Below are positions 41,901 to 53,500 of a stretch of DNA of 64,000 bases, in pieces. This stretch comes from Ananas comosus. Lineage: Eukaryota; Streptophyta; Magnoliopsida; Poales; Bromeliaceae. Under the pieces are notes generated by a model. That model had not been told where the DNA came from, searched no databases, and saw only the letters and a program-made list of their open reading frames with translations. The first letter of the stretch is position 1, and every line of letters begins with the position of its first letter. A program made the translations under genes and the position numbers. The DNA lies in contig NC_033622.1 in assembly GCF_001540865.1 (NCBI RefSeq), forward strand, positions 16,000,647 to 16,064,646, written 5' to 3'.

Positions 41901-44900
41901 GCAAATCTCAATTAATATGAACATTAAGAAGGACACCCACCAAAGCTGATAGACCTTTCATTTTATGTAACTAAGCAAAGTTTCTTTACCTCCAACTGTT
42001 TCTGTTGGTAGTCAACTCTTTCTTCTTTCTCTGGATTTAAATGGCCATTGTTAGGAATCTTTAAGCAAGATGACATCTCATCACTGTTTTCTTTAAGATG
42101 CCTCAAAACTGCTTCTCTGAACTCTGCTTTTGGAGTAGTTTTATCACCATCCTTTATTATTTTCTTCAAAAGCAACTCTAACTGTCAAAGATGTCAAATA
42201 TGATCAAAACAACATGAGACAATCTATATGACACAATTCTCTTTAACATGAAATACTATCACAACTAACTTTGGCTCATTGCAATTCCGACTGAGATTTC
42301 ATAAATTTCTAGTCAAGTTTATCAAGATATCAACTTCTTCCCTATTTTACATGGTTAGTTTTGTAAATTAAAAAAAAAAGGGATGCAAAAACAACTTCTT
42401 CCCTATTTTACATGCCCTTATTTTTATATAAAATACACATAATAGCTTCAATAAAACTTTTATATCAACTATTAACACAATTTTACTTCGAAAAAAAATT
42501 GAAGAGCAGCTTTGTCTTCCTCTATTACCAGAAGCATTTTGTGATTTCTTGTGTAAAATTCATTGTGGAAGAAACAAACGACAGCAAAACATGATATACA
42601 GCTGTATCTAACCTCCATCCAAACTATTTAAATATCTTATAGGATAACAAATCATTAGCTGATATTACCTTATTTCGTTGAGTTGCAAGCAGCACAGAGA
42701 ACTCTTTAAAAGCATGCTCGAGCATGACTTCAATAAGCTACAATATGATACAGGAAAATAAATAAATAAGCATGCCGATATAGGGTGGATATGCAAAAAT
42801 ATGATTAGAAAAAGGCAAGTAGATAGACCACTTCATTAAAAACATTCACCTCTTAATCAATCACTTAAAACTCCAGGATGATATGACAGGATAAAAGGTA
42901 TTGTAGATCTATTTCCTGGCTCTGTGATGTATAGAAACACTGACTTCCTTCTTGTGCATGAACTTGCATCACTCAGTTATTCTCCAAATTCTTTTTTTTT
43001 TTAATCCTAAGATCTTTATCATGAAACTTTTATCCAAAGATTTAAATGTCGTGGCACGAGATCATGCCGGAAACTGGCCGGCACGGTATGGTACGGTGCG
43101 TGCCGAGCCGTGCCGATGCGTGCCGGTCAAAAAAATTCTTATGTGCCGATACATAATAGTATGATATTTATTTTCTTTAGCAACAAAATATTCTAACTAT
43201 TTATTATGTCTTTTTATCACATATTTTGAACTTTATTGACAAAATTATTTACTAATTTAAAGAATAGAGGGTTTTGAGTTGTGCCATCGGCATGGGGTGA
43301 GTATCGTGCCGGTATCTTGTTGGCACGGTATGACACGGTGGATACAGTCCGTGCCGACGGGCACTTAAAACCTTGCTTTTATCTCTCCATCAAATCATTT
43401 CTCATTTAAAATCATGCCATTACGCAAGAGAAATTTTGAAATCTTAACAGGTTGCAAAAATGAACAACTAAATCTGCCATGTACTGGCAGATTTTTCCAG
43501 CCTTTAATTTTCTTTTTTTTCCCCTTACCATGCGTCTCTTAGCATTAGTTAGTATTTTTGCTAAGTCTATATATTTGATAAATTTGTTTGGACATGAACA
43601 AAGTTGATTGATGCTTGACTTATGGCGTACCGCACGTTATCATACTTCCACTCCTGATAAATGACCATTAGAATAGTTAAAAATCAATTCCAGCATTTAA
43701 ATAATCAGTCAACAAAAAACTCAGCAACTTTTAGATGGACGCTAGTTCTAACTATTGAGAGGTCTAATTTTATGCTTTTGGTGAATATGGGCAGAAACAG
43801 TCAAGAAACAACCAAAATTCAGAAATCTGTCTAACTGATGAATAAAAAAAAATCTAGTCCATCAGTGAAACAAGAAAGGAAGAGCATGTTAATTACCATT
43901 TCATTCGAATGCAAGTCCTCCAGCTCGGTCCATTCTGTGAAAAATGCACGTACAAGTTGGAGCACAAACTGATCAAAGAGAGAGCTTAGAATACCATCTG
44001 CTTTGGACTCTTCAAGAAAGACTTCAGTGAGCAAATGTAGAAATCCCAATAATTGTTGGTCAGGTATCCAAGTAGAATTGTCAGGTGGCCCGTGCAGACC
44101 TTTGTCACCACCAAGCAAGCTTGAAGGGAGCCTCTTATTTAAGGATGTTATCTTTACAATCCCCCCATATCTCCAAATACCAATTCCACCTGCTTGTTTC
44201 CACTCGTGATACCCTTTGAGACAAAGGATGCAATCGACAACTTTAATTGATGATCCCCCCTGTTAAAAAGAGTATGCAAGATAAGAAATAAATGATATTA
44301 TATAGGTAATTAGCATATAAACTCGTAATTCATCAAAATAAACTATTACAATGTCCAACCTTTTCTAAATCCGATGCTTCAAAGGTCAAGAGATTCATCT
44401 CACCAACAGCTACAAGAAAGTTCCTCATGTTCTCAAAATATTGTATTGCAGACTGGGCAGCTCCATCGGTTGATTGTATGGTAACAACAGGATTTTCTAC
44501 AATCTGCCATCAATAAATAAACAGCAAGTTTAGAAAAGAGCACCAACTTGGGCCTAAACAAAAGCAAGTTTTAGCATCTGTCCAACATTTGCCAAAAAAA
44601 GAACCTAAAATTAAAGAAATAGCTCGAAAAGAAAAACTTGGGCAACCAATGTACCGACACATTATCTCCTCCATTATATTAAAATATTACCTAACAAAGA
44701 CAAACTATCCACGAACTACCTTCGAATGAGACAACATAACATGCTCCAGCGAATTCCGGAGAGTGGCGACAACACAAGACCACTATCTTATAACAAAATT
44801 ATTTTCCTGTTCCATCTGTTACATTCTATTTGTAAATGTAGAGTGTCGACAATGCCTCCAAAGTTAAAGGACAAAGCTAACATATCAAATCTCATTCACC

Positions 44901-45567
44901 TATTGCTCGAGAGGTTCGCTAGATGTCATTTGCACAAATCGAAACTCCACAGAAGACACAATTTAGCATTTTTTTTAGACCCTAAGGAAAAACTACCTCT
45001 TAGTTTACACATCACAGAGGCAAATATTGTAAAGAAACAACCAGCAATTCAGATTTAAGCAGAACAGCACTATTAAATTAATGAAGAACCAGCAATTCTT
45101 CGTGGTATAACTTCTTGAAAGGATGATGACACAATAACCTATAGATTCAAATAGATGAAAAATTTTCTATTGCAAACGAAAATAACAACAATTGATCAAT
45201 TGTTCAAGCACTCAATTTACTTTTGTAAAACAAAGGGCACGACTAACATTCGTTCGAAGATCAATGACAAAAGTCAAAAAGAAGCATTTTTAAGAGTTGG
45301 TTTGTGCAATTAACGTCAAAAAGAAGCATTTTTTTAAGAGTTGGTTGTGAATTGCACCTCAAGAAGAGCCAAAAACTCAAAATAATATCAAAAAATAAAT
45401 AATAAATAAATAAATAAAGAGAGGAACTGGGAATTGGTTACCTTTGGGACGGCGCCGGTGTTGACTTTGTTGAGGACGTTGCAGAGGATGAGTCCATTGC
45501 GGAGCGCAAGGCAAAACTCCTCTTCGGAGGGATCCTCCGCTAGGGTTTCCGACGCCACCTGATCCAT
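35974..45567 (-). CDS. Kinesin-14 motor with N-terminal calponin-homology domain
   Basis: Sixteen coding exons on the minus strand: 45567-45442, 44503-44360, 44259-43897, 42737-42669, 42181-41990, 41286-41205, 41132-41037, 40952-40773, 40645-40539, 40055-39877, 39672-39508, 38581-38328, 37737-37574, 37484-37305, 37034-36436, 36112-35974; 1012 aa. Kinesin-14s move to microtubule minus ends, and CH-domain members also bind actin. Visible: CH domain (to about 110), coiled-coil region (about 215-350), KIN-14 neck and motor start [15 protein letters not shown]-loop GQTGSGKT (443-450), switch I NERSSRSH (560-567), switch II DLAGSE (593-598), then a basic, Ser-rich tail to 1012. The central motor fits plant CH kinesins. 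Exon 10 ends at an AT-AC U12-type intron. The start is uncertain: conserved CH residues AAQWLRR lie in frame upstream of the first in-frame ATG with no ATG before a stop. Two introns hold transposon remnants. Confidence 0.92.
38822..39141 (-). mobile_element. Transposon remnant in a kinesin intron, AGCTCG-repeat type
   Basis: The segment from about 38995 is packed with GAGCTCG / AGCTCGTGTTC repeats and ends, on the minus strand, with TAGGGGTGTAAACGAGC, a terminus widespread in plant hAT-like non-autonomous elements. The N at 38821 probably hides the other end, so no target duplication can be read. No coding capacity. Confidence 0.55.
39305..39339. repeat. (TA)n(GT)n compound microsatellite in a kinesin intron
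   Basis: About six TA units followed by about eleven GT units, with one GC interruption. Confidence 0.85.
39673..39876 (-). other. U12-type AT-AC intron in the kinesin gene
   Basis: Read on the minus strand, the intron starts ATATCCTTT, the exact consensus of minor-spliceosome AT-AC donors, and ends TTTGAC. A branch-like TTCCTAAAT (consensus TTCCTTRAY) lies about 9 nt before the end. Joining AACAGGAG to ACTAGAGATAAGG gives [11 protein letters not shown], the conserved kinesin-14 sequence; no GT-AG choice keeps that frame. Confidence 0.88.
43040..43375. mobile_element. MITE-like element with CACGG-repeat ends in a kinesin intron
   Basis: The left end TTTAAATGTCGTGGCACGAG and the reverse complement of the right end TTTTAAGTGCCCGTCGGCAC are imperfect inverted repeats. 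The ends hold multiple GTGCCG/CGGCAC motifs and the centre is AT-rich. Similar motifs occur at 10680-10850. A target duplication was not clear. Confidence 0.55.
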
Positions 45568-45604
45568 CCGCCTCAGCCATTGCGCCGCTTGGGATCTCCT
45601 CCAT

Positions 45605-46651
45605 GCTATTTAGAACCCCCCACCCCCAAAACAAAAAAATTGAGAGAGAAAGAGAGAGAAGGACTCAAAAAATATGAGAAATTATTGCGAAAAAATGGAG
45701 GATGAGAAACCCTTCTTTTTAGGGTTCTTCTTTCCAACTTCTCTCTCTTCAGCTTCCCCGCGGGAGAGGGACCAGGACAGGGTAAGTGAGAAAAGTTTGT
45801 TGTAACTAACGGTCTTTCGCGTCTTCGTATCGTGGACGGGTGCTAAAACAACTAAATAACCCGAGTCCTAGAAGGACTCGGACCAAACTCGGGCACGCCG
45901 TTAATCATTTACTTCATACGAAAATTTGAACGTCCGTAGGCGCAGCATTCAATACGTGCGGAGGCTTGGGTATTTGGGTGATCCTTCCATCATCGATTGC
46001 CGAGATGAAAATTAAAAATTTTATTTTTCGAGAAATTAAAACAAAAAACACTTTTCAACAATCCCGAAGCTGAAGTTGAAACTTTGTCAAAGATAAAAAT
46101 ATGTATCAGTAAGATGAGCTGATTTGAACAATTCGATTCATCTTTTACAAAATTTAGATGAATTGACCGGAATTAAGCCATGTGAATCATATAAAATACT
46201 CGCATTATATTCAAACGATGCGTTCAAATTCTATTGAACAACATCCACCGAATATTCAATTTAAATAAAATAAAATATCAGCTAACAAAATCTAAACATA
46301 AAAAGCGATGTATAGACCTGATGGTACTGAATCCCACAAATTTTTAAATACGTGTCTCCCTCTCCACTCCGATCTACAGCCAAAAACTTCAAACGCTCTG
46401 GTGCGGACCGTCGCACGAAACTTTATATGCGGATATCATCTTCTCTCTCGACTCTCATTTTCGCACATCGACATAGCTAGCTCGTCCTACATCTCTAATA
46501 TCCATTAATTAATGGGCGTGCTCACATTGTGATTTGTGATTCTGCTTACATTGTGATTTGTGATTCTCCCCCGGTCCAGAGACCGGTCCGGTTCACACGA
46601 ACTGGGCAATGCGAAGAAGAAGAAGAAGAAGAGGGACGGTGGGGGGCGTAC
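45605..46651. other. Kinesin promoter/leader and spacer
   Basis: On the minus strand, the region directly upstream of the kinesin carries CT-rich leader-like sequence (45640-45665) and C/T-rich TTCTCTCTCTTC-like tracts near 45725-45755. From about 46000 it is AT-rich with no feature except a short plus-strand frame at 46308-46508 that is not recognisable. Confidence 0.5.
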
Positions 46652-46727
46652 CAGCTTCCTCGGCCTTCCGAATCGCCATCTCATCGCTGATCCCGCACTT
46701 CCCGAAGAACTCCACTTCCGCCGACAT
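46652..46727 (-). pseudogene. Orphan first-exon-like fragment, function unknown
   Basis: An ATG at 46727 (minus) opens a 25-codon segment starting MSAEVEFFGKCG and ending at a good donor (AAGCTG|GTACGC), in locally GC-balanced DNA that looks coding. No matching second exon could be found in the roughly 1 kb before the kinesin leader. I do not recognise the protein. It may be a gene fragment carried by a transposon or cut off by a misjoin, since the N and (GA)n run at 46791-46850 lie just upstream. Confidence 0.25.
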
Positions 46728-46791
46728 TTGCTGATCCCGAACCGAGAAGAGGAGGAGGAGGAATCCCGAGCTCGGGAGCGGAAACAATGGN

Positions 46792-46801
46792 GGGGGGGGG
46801 G

Positions 46802-46850
<49 letters not shown>
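46792..46850. repeat. Poly-G plus (AG)n microsatellite next to an N
   Basis: Thirteen G residues (46792-46804) directly follow the N at 46791 and lead into about 23 AG units. The tract is prone to sequencing and assembly error. Confidence 0.85.
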
Positions 46851-46853
<3 letters not shown>

Positions 46854-46913
46854 GCAGAGTTCTCGTGCGTTGTGCGGGAGACGAGTTTGAAAATGGATCG
46901 GTGGGTTTATTAA

Positions 46914-47705
46914 TTACGGACCGGGGCTCTGCAGAGAAGTTGAAAATTGCACGCATCTGCTGTACCCTGCGAAACAGGATACAGCTCGTACTACTGCTGA
47001 TGAGAATTTTGGACTACGTGGCCACTCTGTGGATGGGATTGCTCGTGGGGCCCACATTAATTTTTTTTTATTTTCTTTTTTGAATAATAAAAGATTAATA
47101 TGATTATTTTTTCCTGGCCTGTTGAGGAGGGCTTTTTGAGAGCTCGAAATATTCAGATGTTTCAGGTAACCAAGCAGGTTTATATAATATCATTTACAAA
47201 TTAATTGTAGATTGATGTACATAATATAATAATTTTTAACTCAGCATAAAACATATTTTATAATAGAGAGAGAGAGAGAGAGAGTGAGTAAGGATAGTTC
47301 ATTTTAAAAGCCGAGAAATTGCTATGAAAAATTTAGTCTACCACTTAAACGGTAGATTGGTTATTTCATCCATAATTCCTATAATAATTTTTAATTCAGA
47401 AAAAAAAAACTATAATTTGACAATCTAAATTTTTAATTTTTCTATTCCAATGACCAAAAGAAAATTGCAATAAAAGAGTGATCCAATTATATGAAAGCAA
47501 GTAATAAGGTCTTTTTTTGGGATAGTAAATATTATATTGTAATTGAATAGATGTAATCGGCACACACGACTTGTTATTATTTCTGTATAAAAAAACATTT
47601 CATTGGATCTTCTCAACACATGCTACACATTCCACGCGTAATCCCTTAGGAGCCTTGGTTTGGAGATCATCTGATTCACTTTTTTTTTTTATAAAATAAA
47701 ATCTC
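46914..47705. other. AT-rich intergenic spacer
   Basis: No gene or repeat boundary recognised; a short (GA)n run lies at 47269-47284. Confidence 0.5.
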
Positions 47706-48012
47706 ATTTAAAGAGAAATGCTAATGACCGGTCTACAGCTGACGTGGTGGACCAAGTCCAGGCTATAATTCCCCGGAGAGATAGATTCTCGCGGACGACC
47801 TGTGAAGTCCAAGCGCGCGGGATCGGATCCGGTGCATCGATGTGCGTGTGCCTTTGAACACCCGCTGATTGATACGAAGATGCATGTGGTGTGGCGGGCC
47901 CGACCAATCAGGTGGGGTCGCGCGCGGTCGAGAGGTTCGAAATGATTCGGATCGCGATTCGACCGTTGGGATCCACCTCCACACGTCCCGCACGGAAATT
48001 TCAATTTGTATT
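47706..48012. other. GC/CpG-rich island without a gene
   Basis: About 300 bp rich in CG dinucleotides (GTCGCGCGCGGTCGAG, GATCGCGATTCGACCG) stands out from AT-rich neighbours. Frames on both strands overlap but none resembles a known protein. CCAATCA and CGACCGTTGGGATCC-type motifs resemble plant promoter or transposon-terminal sequence. Confidence 0.4.
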
Positions 48013-48056
48013 CAAATGGCTGCGCACGCGGGCTAAACTCAACTTCAATGATGATG

Positions 48057-48057
<1 letters not shown>

Positions 48058-48091
<34 letters not shown>
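48058..48091. repeat. (TTA)n microsatellite
   Basis: About eleven TTA/ATT units directly after a short GAT run. Confidence 0.9.
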
Positions 48092-48092
<1 letters not shown>

Positions 48093-48109
48093 GAAAAAAT
48101 AGTGTTAGC

Positions 48110-48410
48110 TAAACTTAGCTAGAAGCATAAAGTAATTAAATTTCGAATATAGGATCTTGGATACCAACCATAAGACCTTTAGCCAATTACGCCAGTTATG
48201 ATTGATGCATCAATTTTGATTATTAGAAACATAATTTTATGGCCTTAGATCGTGGGCTATTATGAATATGTGGGTTGTAAATTTATTCTCTTTTTAAAAG
48301 GCGAACTCAGCTTGAGATATGAAACAATTATATTTCGAACTTGAAATCCTGAATAACAACCATCAATTACTTAACTAACCACGATAAGTATGACTAGTCG
48401 ATCTAATTAT
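48110..48410 (-). mobile_element. Two diverged tRNA-derived SINE-like remnants
   Basis: On the minus strand two segments (about 48118-48205 and 48310-48390) repeat the SINE order: A-box-like GGCGTAATTGGCTAAAGG or GGTTAGTTAAGTAATTG, then GTTGGTATCC or GGTTGTTATTC, then a B-box-like ATATTCGAAATTT or AAGTTCGAAATATA. They are much more diverged than the copies at 6953 and 54660 and may be another SINE family. Confidence 0.4.
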
Positions 48411-49738
48411 AATGATAGACATATATCAATTATAGATTCATAGCTGGCCATATATATATATATATATATCAATCAGTGAGCACAAAAAAGAAGAAGAAGA
48501 AGAAGAAGAATGGCGTGATAAAAGAGAAAATGAAAACTACAGCAACATCCTCTTCTAACATGTTCTAACTACTCATATTTTTGTACACCATCACGCTGTG
48601 GTTGGAGCTTAATGAAATTATAGGGTTGTAAGGTTCTTATTGAGAAAATGGATTTTTACATATATTGAAAAAATTTTCAATATTTTGTTTTAAATAAAAT
48701 TTGTTTATGAATTTAATAATATTCATTATTGCATCGGGCCCTGGAGAGCATGAAGACCAGGTCCATCCAACGTTCATAATATAGTTTGAATAGGATTAAA
48801 TATTTTGCTGCTGTTGGACCAAAAGATGTGGCCAGCACAAACAAGCTGTGTCGCTGCAGAATAATGTATGTTGCTTCGAAATTAATGTATTAACTGTCGT
48901 TGGCATTTTAGTTGAAGTACATCAATGATTACAAACTCGCACGATTGTAATGAAACTGTTTCACGTAGTAGTAGAATCAAAAAGAAAAAAAAAAAAAGAA
49001 TTGTTCAGTTCTGATTTGTGAGCGAGCTTTTATGTGATTGATTCTATTATAGGCCATTCTGAAAATTAGTCTCCTTTTCTTTACCAAGATCAGCATCTCT
49101 GTTCTTTAAATTTGTGTGTTCAAGAGATAACAAGCAAATTGTTCGTCTGGAAGAACTATAAATTAATTGAACCTGTCACATCTATTACACTTGCTAAATA
49201 ACTTTCACAGTACTTTTTTATGAAAACAAGGGAAAATAGCTAATTTGTAATTAAGAAACAAGGGAAACTAAACTGGTCCATCTAACAAAATACTCCATTG
49301 GATCGTTCAAGATGAATCAGTTCTACGAATTACTTGACTCTTTCAACAAAGTCGTTGTGCTAGCATATATTTTCTCGTAATGGGAATTATAATGCCTACT
49401 AGTCTCCATCACACACATTAGTTGATGGGGTCACGTTGGATTACTGTAACTCTGAACTATGTCAATAGCAAATGCTAACAAGAGTGGACAACAAAGAATT
49501 AATTAATTCTATATTAAGTTCTTAAAGTTCGGTTTGGATTCGTATGCAATCTTACATTTTCAAACCCGTACAAATCGTGACTCAAAAAGTGACGACAACT
49601 AGTTGTTAATGTAAACATGCCATATGACTTAGAGAATTGACTATATCTGATTCTGTACTGACTTTACTCTTAGCCGCGCCGAAACTTAATTATAAAATTT
49701 CTTCCCAAAAGTCTTTGGAACCTATCATGTAGAGTTGT
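48411..49738. other. AT-rich intergenic spacer
   Basis: It holds (TA)n at 48451-48469, (GAA)n at 48489-48511 and nothing else that I can name. Confidence 0.5.
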
Positions 49739-50090
49739 GTTGGCTTAAATGAACCAGTATCCTACTTTATGATAGAAGATTACATTCGGTCAATTCACGT
49801 TTAAAATGGTATGAGGTTGGATTGAGCCGACTCATATTCGAAGTGGCATAAGACCGGTTGGATTTAGTCACAATCGAGATTCGTTAATGCTGTGTTTGTA
49901 TACTTTAAGTAAATTAGTTACGTATTTTTAAAATTGTTGGCTTAAATAGACAAATTTTCTGCTCTATGGCGCGAGACTATTGAATCTGAGTTATGTTCGG
50001 AATGACATAAGACCGGTTGGGTCGAGTCACAATCGAGATCCGTAAGCACTGTATCTGTACGTTTGAAATGAATTAATTATAAATTTATAA
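49739..50090. repeat. Diverged tandem repeat, two units
   Basis: Units 49739-49936 and 49937-50090 both begin TTGGCTTAAAT and share CATAAGACCGGTTGG, AGTCACAATCGAGAT and a CGT(T/A)A(A/G)(T/C)(G/A)CTGT region, with length differences between these blocks. Confidence 0.65.
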
Positions 50091-50179
50091 AAACTTGAAT
50101 TTTTGAAATTAATTATTAGCGCTAACGATCTTACAAGATGAATAAACAGATGTGCGGATGTTGGCATGGCAATGTTCGA

Positions 50180-50303
50180 CCTTTGGAGTTTGGAGTCCGC
50201 AAAGAAAGGCTCTCACCGCCGACTTCTGTACAAGTTACAAGCGCTTTACCCTTGGAGTCGGCACATAAAGCCTCTCACCGCCGACTTCTGTACAAGTTGC
50301 AAG
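50180..50303. repeat. Direct repeat in the ELP2 upstream region
   Basis: CTCTCACCGCCGACTTCTGT followed by ACAAGTT(A/G)CAAG occurs at 50210-50241 and 50272-50303, each preceded by a TTGGAGTC copy. It lies 200-300 bp before the ELP2 ATG, so it may hold promoter elements; that is inference. Confidence 0.8.
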
Positions 50304-50507
50304 GTCCGGTAATTTGAGACTCGGACCCGATCAAATTATCAGGTTCGTCCAGGGTTCTCTTGGGTTTGATACCCTTATACCCGATAAGCGACGGGGTAGA
50401 GGTAGGGTTTATGCAGTGTCCCGCTCCCACTCTCGTCTCTTTCTTTCTCCCTCTTCCTCTCCTCTCACTACTTCGAGGGCTCCAAGAATCGATCTTCGTC
50501 GTCGCCA

Positions 50508-53500
50508 ATGGCGGCTCGGGGCGTGGGCGGCGGCGTTGCTGTGGAGCGCGTCTTCATCGGCGCGGGTTGTAATCGAATCGTCAACAACGTCTCGTGGAGC
50601 CCCTCCGGATTGGTCGCGTTCGGCGCCCAAAACGCGGTCGCAATCTTTTCCCCCGAGGTTTTCTTTTTGATCCCCTCCCATTTTTTGCGATCTTTTTTTT
50701 TTGGATTTTTTTCGATGTTCTTTTTGGTTATTTGAATCGTTTCTTTGATGGGGTTTTGGAGCAGAGTGCTCAGATTCTCGCCACGCTTCCCGGGCACAAG
50801 GCGGTTGTAAACTGCACCCAGTGGCTTCCGACCAACAAAGATGCAATCAAAGGTCCCACCTTTCTTTCTCTTTTCATATCATCGATTTTCTCTTCGAAAA
50901 AGTATAATAATTGTTATGAGATCCATGTTTTTTTGCAAAATTTGGGGCGTGCATATTGCTCACTTTCATGCTTTTATCCATATTATGGGCTTGAATTTCT
51001 ACAATCTGGTTACTAGAGTTGGAAGCGAATTCTTGGTTGATGATTTTTAAATTGTATATGGAATATTCTATTTGGAAAGTCACCATCTAGATGCATAATT
51101 CATCTAAATGCATACTAGAATAGGCTGACTTGATATAGTTGTGTGGACCAAAAACTCAGATTAATTGGAAAGGAACTCTTATTTTTTCATGCATTATCCT
51201 ACTTTGAGAGAAAAGTGAAAGGAGAAACTTATCTGACAGAATTCGTTGTGTCTTGCTCTGATTGTTGGGCTAAATTACTCTCTTATCTGACAGTTCAAGA
51301 TATGGAGAGGCATTACCTGCTCTCAGGAAGTGCTGATGGTGTCATCATGATCTGGGAGATACATCCTAAAAAAAGAGAGGTACTTGTCTTCTTCTTTTTT
51401 TTTTCGGGTGATCACATTCTATTGTCCTATTTTGTAGCTGTCTATATAGTGATGACTTTATGGGCATCCCCATTTCTTGGATAGGTCGTTCCACTACAAT
51501 CTAGTCCTTACTCTTGTCGAGTGGAATTTAGTACATAAATATGGGATAGTTCAGCAACATTATGTTGCTATGTAAGATAGTTTTAGGACTCATTCATACC
51601 ATTATTCTCCCCGTTATGTTTCTTTTAGTTATATTTCCTTCATAGTTGGTAGATCATTTGCAATTTTGTCATGCAGATTACTCTTCAAATGGTCAGAAAT
51701 AAGGAATAGGGGCTGTTGCTCCACATCGGATTCTTTATGAAAACCATTTAGCTTTCTTTTAGACATCCTTCACTCTGACCCCTTGGGGATTTTTAAATTC
51801 CTTGACTCAAGTCAGTCTGAAAAAATATTAAAGGGATGCGGCAAATCTGTTGTCGCTACTTTGAGTGCCATCAAAGAATTCATGTATTCTTGATTCAGTC
51901 AATAGTCAAGTATTCTCATTAATTTTTATATATTATTAGTATATTGGTCATTCGCAAGATTTTGTTAATTATGGTCATGGTTCCTTTCCAGTGGAGCCAC
52001 ATGTTGCAAGTACCAGAAATGCATAAGAGAGGCGTGACTTGTCTAACCGGGATGATGATTTCGGATGTTACTGCAATATTTGCTTCAACCTCTTCAGATG
52101 GTGTTGTTCTTATATGGAAGATTGTCTTTTCATCAACAGTTGGTGGTAAGACGATTCACTTGCCAAACTTTTCTTGTGATTACCTAATATGATAAATTTA
52201 TATTGTAAGATACAGTAACTAATGGACCAAAGATCTCAATTGCTATGTTAAGTGCATTTATGTCGTTTAAATTATTTCTTCTAGTTTACTACATGGATAT
52301 TTTGTAACTGATCACCATGCCTGCTGCACATTCCTATGCCTTACTGTTTTCTGGGGTCACATTATCACAGCAGAATTTTCTTCCTTTCATATGTAGACAA
52401 GGATTCAGTGTCATTAAATGTAACCTCACTTAAACTTTGTCTCAAAAATTATCCTGGACTTTTTTTTCTGGTACTTTTTCATTTGTCTCTTTGGCATATT
52501 TATATGCCTTCTGTGTTAGAGAAGTCCCTCCAGAAAATTGACATCTTACTTCTTCCTTTGAAAAAGTAGTAAAGATTAGAAAGGCAACCTTAAAAAATTG
52601 TGGGGAACTCTCTATGGCTTTTAAAATCCATAATATTAATTTCCATTGCTTTGGTGACAGGAAAGTGTAATGTTTCCTGTTTGGACTCTCTCTCTGTTGG
52701 TTCAAAGCCTATGGTTGCCTTGTCAGTAGCCGCACTACCAGGCAACAAAAGTCATGCAATTTTAGCAATGGGAGGTTTAGATCTCAAGGTCCATATATAT
52801 TTTGGCGATCAGACCGGCAAGGTCTGTAAAGTGGTTGGTGGTTGGTTTTGTCATTTTACCTATCCTAAATCTTTTTGTGCTGATTTTTTTTTTTCTTTTC
52901 TGGCACATCCAGTTTACTCATGCTTGTGAGCTGAAAGGCCATGCTGATTGGATCAGAAGTTTAGACTTTTCATTACCTGTCATTTTAGATAGTGAAAAGC
53001 ACAACCTTTTCCTTGTGAGTTCATCTCAGGATAAAACTATTCGCATATGGAAAATGGCTGCACATGCTTTATCTTCTGGTTCTCCAATTCAGTCAAGAAA
53101 AGAGGATATTGGCTTGACATCGTATATTGAAGGTCCTATATTTGTGGCCGGTTCTTCCTCGTATCAAGTGTCTTTAGAGTCTCTCCTTGTTGGTCATGAA
53201 GATTGGGTGTACTCTGTGGAGTGGCAACCGCCTTCACTTATAAATGGGACTAATTGTCACCAACCCATGAGCATCTTATCAGCTTCAATGGATAAAACGA
53301 TGATGATATGGAGACCAGAAAAAACCACTGGAATTTGGCTAAACGTAGTGACCGTGGGTGAATTAAGTCACTCTGCATTAGGATTTTATGGTGGCCATTG
53401 GGCACCAGACGGGCAATCAATACTTGCGCATGGATACGGTGGATCTTTTCATCTGTGGAGAAATGCTGGCTTGGATTATGAGAACTGGCAGCCACAGAAA

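Noticed and set aside
48058..48091. Repeat clusters as a CRISPR-like array
   Set aside because: All short repeats here are simple microsatellites or transposon ends in a plant nuclear genome; no spaced direct-repeat array exists.
47704..48112. Overlapping frames on both strands in the CpG-rich island
   Set aside because: High GC keeps all frames open; no start context, splice structure or recognisable motif.
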